Made by a program: the position numbers and the translations under genes. From the NCBI GenBank assembly GCA_947501275.1, contig CANMVD010000001.1, positions 1,550,001 through 1,614,000 on the forward strand: DNA of 64,000 nt, in the 5' to 3' direction. The notes beneath the pieces were generated by a model. It was not told where the DNA came from, did not search any database, and saw only the letters and a program-made list of their open reading frames with translations. Source of the stretch: an uncultured Tateyamaria sp. GTDB lineage: Bacteria; Pseudomonadota; Alphaproteobacteria; Rhodobacterales; Rhodobacteraceae. Position 1 is the stretch's first letter. Each line of letters starts with the position of its first letter. Below are positions 43,049 to 51,469 of the stretch, one piece after another.

Positions 43049-44500
43049 ATGGAGCAATCTGCGATGGAACAGTCTTTCACCTACCAATCCCGAGGCCCTG
43101 CAATGTCCCGGCACTGGCTTGCGGCGGCATTTTTGTTCGTGGCTGCTTTTATCAACATGCTGGACACCACGATTATCAATCTCGCCCTTCCAGCGATTCA
43201 GACTGAGTTCACTGCATCACATAACGCCGTGCAATGGACGCTGGTTATCTATGTCCTGACCTTCGCTGCGGGCCTGCTGCCATTTGGCCGCTTCGGCGAC
43301 GCTTTCGGCCGCCGTCGACTGTTCCTCATCGGACTTTTGGGCTTCCTTGTTGCTTCAACTGCCTGTGGCTTTGCCCCTTCGATCAAACTTCTGATCCTCG
43401 CGCGGTTCTTTCATGGCCTGACGGCGGCCGTGATGATGTCACAGGTGCTTGCAATCCTACACGAGAACTTTCCGGAGGAGGGGAAGGCCATAGCCATCGG
43501 GATCTTTGGTATGGTTACGGCCATGGGTGCAATGGCCGGGCCCTTGGTTGGTGGGATTCTGATTTCAGCCGATCTTTGGGGGTTGGGATGGCGCATGATC
43601 TTCCTAATCAATCTGCCATTTGGCCTTATCGCTGTGGCAGGAGCCTATGCCTTCGTTCCGGTGAGCCGTAAGGCCATGCGACAGGCAGTTGACTGGCTTG
43701 GTTCTGTGCTTTTCGCCATTACAGCACTTGGACTGCTTTACCCGGTGATGGAGGGACATACTCTGGGATGGCCAATCTGGCTCGTCGGTCCGCTCGCAGT
43801 GTCGTTCGCCAGCGCCGTCGCTCTGTTGCGGCTGCAGCATCGCCGCGCAGCCTTGGGTCAGCCGCAGCTCCTTCCTGTTACGCTGCTTGGCAACGTCCGA
43901 TTTTTGGCGCGGGTTGCCATTGTTATGCTTATGTTCATCGGAATTGCGGGCCCGATCGTTGTTCTGGCTATGGTTCTGCAATTCGGGCTTCAACTGTCGC
44001 CGGACCGCGCTGGCCTCATTTTGGCCGCGCATCCTCTCAGCATCGTGATCGCGTCTATCCTGTCGAGCCGCATGGGCGCCAAGCATTTGGAGCACCGCGT
44101 CACCGTGGGCATCGTTTCATTGATGATCGGCATGATCGGGCTTCACCTGACTGTGGCCCCTGACGTGCCCCTGCCCGTGATATGGGCGCCGTTGGTTCTG
44201 GTTGGTGCCGGGGTTGGTACGGCCACGGTAGCGATGTACCAGAGGGTCCTGAGTGAGGTGCCGGAGGCAGATGCAGGTGCAGGATCTGGTGCGCTTCAGG
44301 CATTCCAGCAGATCGGAATAGCCCTGGGCATTGCGCTTGTCGGGCAAGTCTTCTTCATGGCTTTGGACGACGCCCCCGATGCCATGTCCTATATCGCTGC
44401 GCTGAAAGTTGCCCTGTGGGTGCCGATCACTCTCTTTGCAAGTCTCAGCCTCCTCTCCTTGAAATTGAACGTGAAGGAAAGCCGGGATGCCGCTGCCTAA
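43049..44500 (+). CDS. MFS multidrug exporter (DHA2, 14-TM type)
   Basis: A 483-residue transporter. DHA2 motifs are AFINMLDTTIINLALPAIQTEF in TM1, LLPFGRFGDAFGRRR (motif A) and AMAGPLVGGILISADLWGLGWRMIFLINLPFGLIA (motif C region). About 14 TM helices. It should expel drugs by proton antiport. An ATG at 43064 or 43103 could be the true start. The 3' end overlaps the methyltransferase gene by 14 bases. Confidence 0.9.
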   Translation: MEQSAMEQSFTYQSRGPAMSRHWLAAAFLFVAAFINMLDTTIINLALPAIQTEFTASHNAVQWTLVIYVLTFAAGLLPFGRFGDAFGRRRLFLIGLLGFLVASTACGFAPSIKLLILARFFHGLTAAVMMSQVLAILHENFPEEGKAIAIGIFGMVTAMGAMAGPLVGGILISADLWGLGWRMIFLINLPFGLIAVAGAYAFVPVSRKAMRQAVDWLGSVLFAITALGLLYPVMEGHTLGWPIWLVGPLAVSFASAVALLRLQHRRAALGQPQLLPVTLLGNVRFLARVAIVMLMFIGIAGPIVVLAMVLQFGLQLSPDRAGLILAAHPLSIVIASILSSRMGAKHLEHRVTVGIVSLMIGMIGLHLTVAPDVPLPVIWAPLVLVGAGVGTATVAMYQRVLSEVPEADAGAGSGALQAFQQIGIALGIALVGQVFFMALDDAPDAMSYIAALKVALWVPITLFASLSLLSLKLNVKESRDAAA

Positions 44501-45122
44501 ATTGAACTCAAAATCGCCCGAAGACTTCTGGGAGGCGCTTTATGGCAAAGCTTCACCCAATACTTCTGGGAATCCATCGGAAATCCTCGTCACTCATGCC
44601 GCTGATCGCGCACCGGGACGTGCGCTTGATCTGGGCTGCGCCAAAGGGGACGACGCTGTGTGGCTTGCCAAGCAGTGTTGGGATGTTCTTGGTGTCGATA
44701 TCTCGAAAGCTGCCTTGAGCATCGCGGCCGGAAACGCAGAACGGAACGGCGTGACGGAACGCGTCACACTGGAACAACACGATTTGACCAAGAGCTTCCC
44801 GAAAGGGGCCTTTGATTTCGTGTCTGCGCTTTTTCTCCAAACGCCATTTGATTTCCCGCGCGCAATGGTCTTGCAGTCCGCAGCGGCGGCTGTGCGGTCA
44901 TCCGGTCTTTTACTCGTCGCCACGCACCAGACCTACGCTTCATGGTCTTGGAGCGCTTCCAGTGAAACCGAAGTAACAGCAGAGATGCGTCTGTCTGAGA
45001 TCGGCCTCAATCTTTCCGAGTGGCACCAAGACTTTGTCGGCCCTTTTGATCGACGGGCGAAAGGACCAGAGGGGCAAGTTGAATCCGTCACCGACGCCGT
45101 CCTTGCCCTGCGACGTCGGTAG
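44487..45122 (+). CDS. Class I SAM-dependent methyltransferase
   Basis: A 211-residue methyltransferase. The SAM-binding motif I is ALDLGCAKGDDAVWLAKQ, then VLGVDISKAAL (acidic end of beta 2), VTLEQHDL and FDFVSALFLQTP. The short form resembles tellurite/thiol-type methyltransferases that detoxify small compounds. It is translationally coupled to the exporter, so the pair probably forms a resistance unit under the Rrf2 regulator. Substrate unknown. Confidence 0.87.
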   Translation: MPLPKLNSKSPEDFWEALYGKASPNTSGNPSEILVTHAADRAPGRALDLGCAKGDDAVWLAKQCWDVLGVDISKAALSIAAGNAERNGVTERVTLEQHDLTKSFPKGAFDFVSALFLQTPFDFPRAMVLQSAAAAVRSSGLLLVATHQTYASWSWSASSETEVTAEMRLSEIGLNLSEWHQDFVGPFDRRAKGPEGQVESVTDAVLALRRR

Positions 45123-45654
45123 TCGCACCTGCGACGCAATCATCACTCAACTCGTCATCTTGACCTGAAAGGGCCACTGGAAATGCGCCCTCAAAACACG
45201 CCGTTCTTCTCAACGTTCTCGCGGCTCGTCTTGGCAGCGCACCTCGGAAACTATCCAGCGACTTTCGGTGGTCATATTGCCGAAAGTGATGCCGCCGCGT
45301 TCACCGTCGGTGACAACTAGCCAGAGCTACTTGGCGTGATTTCGGCGAACGCTTGGAATGATCCCAATATCGACGCAGCAAACCGGGCTCAGCATGGCGG
45401 AGAAACCGGTCACAAGCATAACCAAAGGAGATGCAAAATCGTTAAACTCGGGGAGGACAGTACGATAGCAAGAACTGTCCGCTTCGCGCATCAGACCATC
45501 AAAGCAGTCCTTCAATGAAATTCGTGAACGGCAGCAATGTCCGCATTGCGAGTTCAAATGGTGACGATGCAGGCTAAAGACTTGGTCGTGGCGCAGCTAA
45601 TATTTTGCTCATTTTTGCCAGTGAATAGGCCTTCTCTACGGGATCGGCGAACAA
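45123..45654. other. Non-coding stretch
   Basis: About 530 bases. A 45-codon frame at 45183-45320 and a minus-strand frame at 45327-45557 have no recognisable features. AAAGGAG at 45424 has no following gene. Probably decayed. Confidence 0.35.
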
Positions 45655-46902
45655 TCACGAAGCGGTCGGCCTATAAGCCAAATAGTTTTCTTGAATTGCG
45701 ATTTGGTCGACGATGAACTTTGCATCGTGCCAAACGCCCCAGATGAAGGACGACCCTCGGCGCGATTGCCAAGGCAAGCCAACGAAATAGAGACCGGGAA
45801 CCGGCGAGACGCCTCGTTGATGGATCGGGCGGCCTAAATCATCCAGTGTATCGGCTTCGAGCCATCCATAGTCGAACTTGAAACCGGTGGCCCAAATAAT
45901 CGTTCCGACGTCGTGATCCCTGAGATTGAGGGTACGGATCGGGTTGATGACACAGTCTGGATCGTTTGGAATGGCCCATGCCTCCGGCTCTTCCGGCAGA
46001 TCAATTCCGGTCCGCGCGACGTATGCATCGGCCGCCTCTAGCAAACCCAGCATGTTCGCGTCGCCTGCATCCAGGTTTGTCTTGAGGTCGTCAGCAATCT
46101 GCAGTGCGCCGTCCTCATAACCCGACGACATGCCCAAAAGCGTGATCCCACGGTCTGCAAGGCGTCTGAAGTCGACGGTTTTACCTCCGTGTGCACCGCT
46201 AACAGCAATGGTGACGTGTTCGGTGCCGGGTGCCGGTGTGTCGAGGTTCCAGATGCCCAGCACGCCTAGCCACCACACATTGTCGCGGCCGCGGTACCGG
46301 CGCGGCGGGCGGTCGTGAGGGCCGATGGAAAAGTACACTTTGCGCCCGGCCTCGTGCAGTTCTTCCGCAATCTGAGACCCTGACGACCCGCCGCCGATCA
46401 CCAGAACTGCGCCATCGGGCAAAGCGTCGGGATTGCGGTACGCGGTCGAGTGCATTTGTTTGACGTCCGCGGCCTCAGGAATGATGGGCGGGATTGCAGG
46501 TTTTTGAAACGGGCCCGTGGCGCTGACGAGGTGGCGCGCTTCGATGGGGCCTTGCGTCGTCTCAATCACAAAGCCCGGCCGATCAGCATGGGGGCGGGCG
46601 TGTTCCACCGTGACGCCGGTGCGCACAGGCGCGTCAATCATCTCGGCATAGTTTTCAAAGTAGTGCGCGACGCTTTCCTTGTCGGGAAAACTGTCGTTGT
46701 CGCAGGCAAAGGTCATGCCGGGAAAGCGATCGTGCCAAGCTGGTCCGTTCGCCACAAGCGAATCCCACCGTTCTGACCGCCAGCGTTCTGCGATGCGTCC
46801 GCGCTCCAGAACGACGTGCTCAATATCTTGAGCGCGCAGATGCTCACTGGTTGCGATGCCCGCCTGGCCAGCGCCAATCACCACTGCGTCGAACTTTTCC
46901 AT
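45655..46902 (-). CDS. Flavin-containing monooxygenase-like protein
   Basis: A 415-residue FAD/NADPH enzyme of the FMO / N-hydroxylase group. The FAD motif is VVIGAGQAGIATSEHL (residues 6-21), the NADPH motif AVLVIGGGSSGSQIAEEL; WDSLVANGPAWHDRFPG and IIWATGFKFDYGWL are typical of this bacterial subgroup. It could oxygenate an amine or be a reductase-like partner. Divergent from the two-Rieske operon across 204 bases that hold a LysR-type site, so the two may act together. AAAGGA precedes the ATG. Confidence 0.88.
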   Translation of the reverse strand: MEKFDAVVIGAGQAGIATSEHLRAQDIEHVVLERGRIAERWRSERWDSLVANGPAWHDRFPGMTFACDNDSFPDKESVAHYFENYAEMIDAPVRTGVTVEHARPHADRPGFVIETTQGPIEARHLVSATGPFQKPAIPPIIPEAADVKQMHSTAYRNPDALPDGAVLVIGGGSSGSQIAEELHEAGRKVYFSIGPHDRPPRRYRGRDNVWWLGVLGIWNLDTPAPGTEHVTIAVSGAHGGKTVDFRRLADRGITLLGMSSGYEDGALQIADDLKTNLDAGDANMLGLLEAADAYVARTGIDLPEEPEAWAIPNDPDCVINPIRTLNLRDHDVGTIIWATGFKFDYGWLEADTLDDLGRPIHQRGVSPVPGLYFVGLPWQSRRGSSFIWGVWHDAKFIVDQIAIQENYLAYRPTAS

Positions 46903-46997
46903 GCTACAGATCCTTTGCTCATCGAACACTGTTTCGGGCGCTGACCTTGTCCCGCCTTGCGCCCTGAACAGAGATTGATTTTCTCTTGCCTTATGTC

Positions 46998-47016
46998 GAT
47001 TAGTTTTTGTCTAATC
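46998..47016. promoter_or_regulatory. LysR-type palindrome in the divergent promoter
   Basis: GATTAG-N7-CTAATC, perfect arms, containing the T-N11-A core of LysR sites. It lies between the monooxygenase and first Rieske genes and is probably bound by the LysR protein encoded in the operon. Confidence 0.6.
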
Positions 47017-47106
47017 ATCGGTAAGCTGGACTTGTTCTGTGTTTGCCGTCACAGCCGCTTGAGTATGCGCGTGCGCTGGCCAGCGACTCAGATCAGGAGT
47101 GTGTAC

Positions 47107-48261
47107 ATGCCGAAAGACCATGTGGATCCAATTGATGCCCTGAGGGAAAACACCTCGGTCCCGTTTGAGCGTGCGCGCGCGATGCCGACAGAGGTTTACA
47201 CCCAGCAGAGCTTTGTGGATGCAGAGCTGGAGCATATCTTTCGCAAGGATTGGTATTGCGTGGGACGCGCTGACGCGTTGGCGGCGCCGGGGGATTATGT
47301 AGCGTGCGAGCTGGCGGATCAGCCGATTGTCGTGCTGCGGGACCGCGACGGCGTGTTGCGCGCCATGAGCAATGTCTGCCTGCACCGCATGTCTACGCTT
47401 TTGCACGGGCGCGGCAATGCCAAGACAATCGTGTGCCCCTATCACGCCTGGACATACAATCTTGACGGAAAGCTGCGCGGCGCGCCCGCAATGGCGCAGA
47501 ACGAAGGGTTCTGCAAAGATCACTACGCGCTGCCACAGGTCCGCTGCGAGGAATGGTTGGGGTGGGTGTTTGTCTGCCTTGATCCCGATGCCGCACCGGT
47601 ATCGCAGCAGCTATCCGAAGTCGCCCGGATGATCGAAGGCTACGACATGGCCAATTATTCGGAGTCTTTCTACGAAGAACATGTATGGGACACCAATTGG
47701 AAGGTGCTGGCCGAAAACTTCATGGAAAGCTACCATCTGCCGGTTTGCCATGCCGGAACGATTGGTGGGTTGTCACGCCTAGAGGATATGATTTGTCCGC
47801 CCGGTCATGCGGCGTTCAATTATCATACTATCCTCAAGGATGAATCTCTGCGCATCGCAATGGCGCATCCCGACAACAACCGGCTGCATGGCGATGAACG
47901 GCGCACCACCTATCTTCTGGCGCTCTATCCAAGTTTGATGATCACGCTGACACCGGGCTATTTCTGGTACATCTCGCTTCACCCCAAAGGCCCCGGTCAA
48001 GTGCATATCCGTTTCGGCGGAGGTATGTCGAATGACTTCAAGGATGACCCGGACCTGCAGGACAACTTCACTGCGCTCAAGACTCTGCTCGATGACGTGA
48101 ATGTGGAGGATCGGGGCTGTACCGAGAAGGTCTATCGCGGGCTGTGTTCAACCGCCGCAACACCAGGTCACCTGAGCCATCTGGAGCGTCCCAACTATGA
48201 TTTTGCTCAATACCTGATGGCAAAGATGGATGCAGGGAGCGCGGCACACCATGGCTCATGA
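47107..48261 (+). CDS. Rieske oxygenase, alpha subunit (first)
   Basis: A 384-residue ring-hydroxylating / quaternary-amine type Rieske oxygenase. The 2Fe-2S cluster ligands are Cys91, His93, Cys110 and His113 (CLHRMS...CPYHAW). The mononuclear iron site is in NFMESYHLPVCH (His210, His215) with a late Asp. No reductase or ferredoxin gene is adjacent. The ATG at 47107 follows GGAGTGTGTAC. First gene of the operon; its 3' end overlaps the RidA gene by 11 bases. Its substrate is probably an N-methylated or aromatic compound. Confidence 0.9.
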   Translation: MPKDHVDPIDALRENTSVPFERARAMPTEVYTQQSFVDAELEHIFRKDWYCVGRADALAAPGDYVACELADQPIVVLRDRDGVLRAMSNVCLHRMSTLLHGRGNAKTIVCPYHAWTYNLDGKLRGAPAMAQNEGFCKDHYALPQVRCEEWLGWVFVCLDPDAAPVSQQLSEVARMIEGYDMANYSESFYEEHVWDTNWKVLAENFMESYHLPVCHAGTIGGLSRLEDMICPPGHAAFNYHTILKDESLRIAMAHPDNNRLHGDERRTTYLLALYPSLMITLTPGYFWYISLHPKGPGQVHIRFGGGMSNDFKDDPDLQDNFTALKTLLDDVNVEDRGCTEKVYRGLCSTAATPGHLSHLERPNYDFAQYLMAKMDAGSAAHHGS

Positions 48262-48676
48262 GCGCATCCGGCGTTTCAATACCGCCGATACCTACCCTGA
48301 GCAGTCGCTCGACAACGATCTTTGTCAGGCGGTTGTCACGCGCGGCGGGCGCACCGTCTGGATGCGGGGGCAATGCCCGCAGAATCTCGATGACGCGAAG
48401 AACATCGAGAGCCATGATCCAGCGGAGCAGACCCACAAGGTGATGCAGAACATCCAGCAGTTGATCGAAGAGGCCGGTGGCGAGATGGCGCATCTGGTCA
48501 AGGTTGTCGTCTACATCACCGATGTGCGTCACCGCGAGGCGGTGTACCGGACCATGGGCGAATACATCAAAGGCGTGCATCCGGTGTCCACGGGGTTGGT
48601 GGTGCAGGCGCTTGCACGCCCCGAATGGCTGGTAGAGATCGATGCCACCGCCGTGATCCCGGACGAGGGGCTATGA
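48251..48676 (+). CDS. RidA-family protein in the Rieske operon
   Basis: A 141-residue Rid-family member (RGQCPQNLDDAKNIESHDPAEQTHKVMQNIQQLIEEAGGEMAHLVKVVVYITD; ARPEWLVEIDATAVIP). The Arg of ARPEWLVEI corresponds to the substrate-carboxylate Arg. In a catabolic operon it may deaminate or isomerise an enamine/imine formed by ring opening. Overlaps the first Rieske gene and, by ATGA, the DUF1028 gene. Confidence 0.9.
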   Translation: MAHERIRRFNTADTYPEQSLDNDLCQAVVTRGGRTVWMRGQCPQNLDDAKNIESHDPAEQTHKVMQNIQQLIEEAGGEMAHLVKVVVYITDVRHREAVYRTMGEYIKGVHPVSTGLVVQALARPEWLVEIDATAVIPDEGL

Positions 48677-49347
48677 CCTTTTCGCTTGTGGCTCGCTGTG
48701 CCGAAACCGGGATGTTCGGGATGGCAATATCCTCCTCCTCCCCCGCCGTGGCCGCGCGGTGTTCCTATGCGCGCGCAGGCGTCGGAGCTGTTGCCAGCCA
48801 GAATGTAACCGACCCACGCCTTGGCCCGACGACGCTCGATCTAATGGAACGCGGCATGTCGGCAGCCGATGCTGTACGAACAGTCACAAGCGAAGCTGCG
48901 CATATCGAGTACCGACAGCTCTTGGCGATTGACACAACCGGGAGCACTGCCATTCATTCCGGAAAAAACGTTCTGGGCAACTGGAACGAGGCGCAAGGGA
49001 TCAATGTCGCCTCTGGAGGTAACCTGCTGGCCCATGACGGAGTTCCGGCAGCCATCGTTACAGCGTTTGAGGCGTCGACCGGCCATCTGGGCGATCGTTT
49101 GATTGTCGCGATGCGCGCGGGCCTGAAGGCGGGCGGTGAGGCAGGGCCAGTGCACTCTGCTGGCATGCTGCTGGTCGATCAGGTCGCTTGGCCCGTGGCG
49201 GAGCTGCGCTGCGACTGGTCTGAGAAATGCCCGATCGAAGCCGTGGCCGCCGCTTGGGATGTCTACAAGCCGCAATTGGATGATTACGTGCGGCGCGCAC
49301 TCGATCCCGCTGCAGCGCCATCCTATGGGGTTCCCGGAGACGCATGA
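48673..49347 (+). CDS. DUF1028 (Ntn-hydrolase-like) protein
   Basis: A 224-residue DUF1028 protein. It begins MTFSLVARCAETGMFGMAISSSSPAVAARC and has GVGAVASQNVTDPRLGP and GGNLLAHDGVPAAI. The family has an Ntn-hydrolase-like fold and is suspected of amide or lactam hydrolysis; biochemical function is unproven. Co-occurrence with RidA suggests they act on successive intermediates. ATGA overlap with the gene before; 22 bases to the second Rieske gene. Confidence 0.9.
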   Translation: MTFSLVARCAETGMFGMAISSSSPAVAARCSYARAGVGAVASQNVTDPRLGPTTLDLMERGMSAADAVRTVTSEAAHIEYRQLLAIDTTGSTAIHSGKNVLGNWNEAQGINVASGGNLLAHDGVPAAIVTAFEASTGHLGDRLIVAMRAGLKAGGEAGPVHSAGMLLVDQVAWPVAELRCDWSEKCPIEAVAAAWDVYKPQLDDYVRRALDPAAAPSYGVPGDA

Positions 49348-49369
49348 ACCGCACAAGAAGGAGGCTGGG

Positions 49370-50479
49370 ATGACCAATCTGCGAGACAAACTTCAGACCC
49401 TGGCCGCTTTGCCTGCGGATCGGCCCATGGGAATGCCCGGTGGTTTCTATACCTCACAAGACCAGTTCGAGCATGAGGCGCGCACTGTCTTGCGCAGCGG
49501 CTGGCATTGTCTCGGCCGGGTTGATGAAGTTCCGGAGCCGGGTGATTTCTTTACTGCGCAGCTTTTGAATGAACCGTTACTCGTGGTGCGCGGCGATGAC
49601 GGCACCGTTCGGGTTCTGGCCAATGTGTGCCGCCACCGCGGTATGCCGCTGGCGGAGGGGCGTGGCAGCACGAAGCGGTTTGTCTGCTCGTATCACGCAT
49701 GGGCGTATGGACGGGATGGCGGATTGTTGCGCGCGCCCCGGATGGAAAATGCCGGGTTCGATGCCAAGTCATGCAAGCTGCCGGAACACAAGGTGCAGCT
49801 TTGGAACGGCTTCCTTTATGTGAACCTTGACCCGAGCGCGGGATCCTTTGAACATGCCGCACTCGACGAGATGTTGGCGCCTTATGAGACAGCGGACTTC
49901 AGCATCGTTCATGTGGCCGAAGAAGACTGGCAAACCAACTGGAAATGTCTGGTTGAGAACTTCATGGAGGGCTACCACCTGAGCGTGGTTCATCCGCAGA
50001 CCCTTCATGGCTATACGCCGTCAGGGTTGTCCCGCAAGCTGGTCAACGGGGATGGCTACACGTCTTATGCCGCGAACTACCCCGACAACATCACACCGCG
50101 AGGGGATGGGGCCCCGGGGCTGAGTGAAGCGGAACGCAAAAGGTCTTCCCTTTTTGCCAAATTCCCGACCCAGGTTGCCAGTCAGGCCGCAAGCTTGCTG
50201 GTATCGCTGTCGATCTTCCCGATCCACGCCAGTCTGATCCGTGTCAAATGGACCATGTCGGTATATCGCGACAATCTGGATCACGACACGATCCAGCAGC
50301 GCATCGCGCTTTGGGAAGAGGTCAACCGGGAGGATCGGGAAAAGCTTGAGCGCATGCAGGTCTCGCTGCATTCTGCACACGCAATTGAAGGTCCATTGGC
50401 CGGGGATGATTATGAAGGTACGATCCGGGACTTTCAGGTGTGGCTTGCCCAGCAGGATGCGACCTTCGGCGCGGCTTGA
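49370..50479 (+). CDS. Rieske oxygenase, alpha subunit (second)
   Basis: A 369-residue Rieske oxygenase distinct from the first. Cluster ligands Cys87, His89, Cys106, His109 (CRHRGM...CSYHAW) and the mononuclear site NFMEGYHLSVVH (His203, His208). GGAGG precedes the ATG at 49370. Two different alpha subunits in one operon imply two successive oxygenations or a mixed complex. No reductase is nearby apart from the divergent flavoprotein. Confidence 0.9.
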   Translation: MTNLRDKLQTLAALPADRPMGMPGGFYTSQDQFEHEARTVLRSGWHCLGRVDEVPEPGDFFTAQLLNEPLLVVRGDDGTVRVLANVCRHRGMPLAEGRGSTKRFVCSYHAWAYGRDGGLLRAPRMENAGFDAKSCKLPEHKVQLWNGFLYVNLDPSAGSFEHAALDEMLAPYETADFSIVHVAEEDWQTNWKCLVENFMEGYHLSVVHPQTLHGYTPSGLSRKLVNGDGYTSYAANYPDNITPRGDGAPGLSEAERKRSSLFAKFPTQVASQAASLLVSLSIFPIHASLIRVKWTMSVYRDNLDHDTIQQRIALWEEVNREDREKLERMQVSLHSAHAIEGPLAGDDYEGTIRDFQVWLAQQDATFGAA

Positions 50480-50533
50480 CGGGGGGTGCCGGCTTGTCTC
50501 CCGCGCATCGGTCGATCCTTCAGGAGCGCTGAC

Positions 50534-51469
50534 GTGTCCCGGCTGACCCTCAGGCAGCTGGAGTATCTGGTCGCGGTTGGCGAATCCGGCAGCATTGTGC
50601 GGGCGGCAGACCGGCTGAATGTGTCCCCGCCCTCGATCTCGTCGGCCATCACCCAGCTAGAGGATGAATTGGGCATTTCACTTTTCGTGCGTCAGCACGC
50701 TCAGGGCCTTTCGCTCACCCAAGGCGGACAACGGGTGTCTGAGAAAGCGCGCCAGGTCCTGAACGGCGCGCGCGAGATCGCGACTATTGCTGCCGATATC
50801 TCCGGCACCGCACGCGGCCCTCTGGCAGTGGGGTGCTTGTTGACCTTCGCACAACTCGTCCTGCCACGGCTGCGCCGCGGGTTTGAAAGTGGGTATCCCG
50901 ATGTCAGGATCGTCCAGAGAGAGTTGAACCAGGCAGAGATATTGCTCGCCTTGCAGCGCTCGGAGATCGATATCGCACTAACCTATGACATGGACATCCC
51001 GACGGATCTGAACTTCATCGGGCTTGTGCGTCTTCACCCGTTTGCCTTGTTACATGCCGGGCATGAGTTGGCTGAGCAGACATCGGTGTCGATTGCCGAC
51101 TTGGCGGAACAGCCGATGATCCTGCTCGATCTACCGATCAGCGCAGATTACTTTCTGTCTTTGTTTTCGGCGGCCCCGCAACAGCCCCGCATTGTGGAAC
51201 GGACGCGAGACATGGCCGTGATGCGGTCGATGGTCGGTAACGCCTTTGGCTATTCCATCGCGAACGTCAGACCGCAAAGTGATTTTTCGCCAGACGGTAA
51301 CCCGCTGGTCTGCGTGCCGATTTCGGGACCTGTCCGGTCCCTGCGTATGGGCCTTTTGACCACGCATGGCGCAGAGAAATCTCGCACAGTGCAGGCGTTT
51401 ATCGACTACGCGCGGGAAAAGGTTCGCTCGGGTGCCTTCGACGCAATTGGCGGTGAGGCTTTGACATGA
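50534..51469 (+). CDS. LysR-family regulator of the Rieske operon
   Basis: A 311-residue LysR protein. HTH residues 5-62 (LRQLEYLVAVGESGSIVRAADRLNVSPPSISSAITQLEDELGISLFVR). The effector domain follows. The start is GTG at 50534 after CAGGAGCG. It lies inside the operon between the second Rieske and the M20 peptidase genes (overlapping the latter by four bases), so it is probably the pathway regulator acting at 46998-47016. Confidence 0.9.
   Translation: MSRLTLRQLEYLVAVGESGSIVRAADRLNVSPPSISSAITQLEDELGISLFVRQHAQGLSLTQGGQRVSEKARQVLNGAREIATIAADISGTARGPLAVGCLLTFAQLVLPRLRRGFESGYPDVRIVQRELNQAEILLALQRSEIDIALTYDMDIPTDLNFIGLVRLHPFALLHAGHELAEQTSVSIADLAEQPMILLDLPISADYFLSLFSAAPQQPRIVERTRDMAVMRSMVGNAFGYSIANVRPQSDFSPDGNPLVCVPISGPVRSLRMGLLTTHGAEKSRTVQAFIDYAREKVRSGAFDAIGGEALT

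Noticed and set aside
45183-45320. 45-codon plus-strand frame after the methyltransferase
   Set aside because: No homology or ribosome site; probably chance in a decayed stretch.
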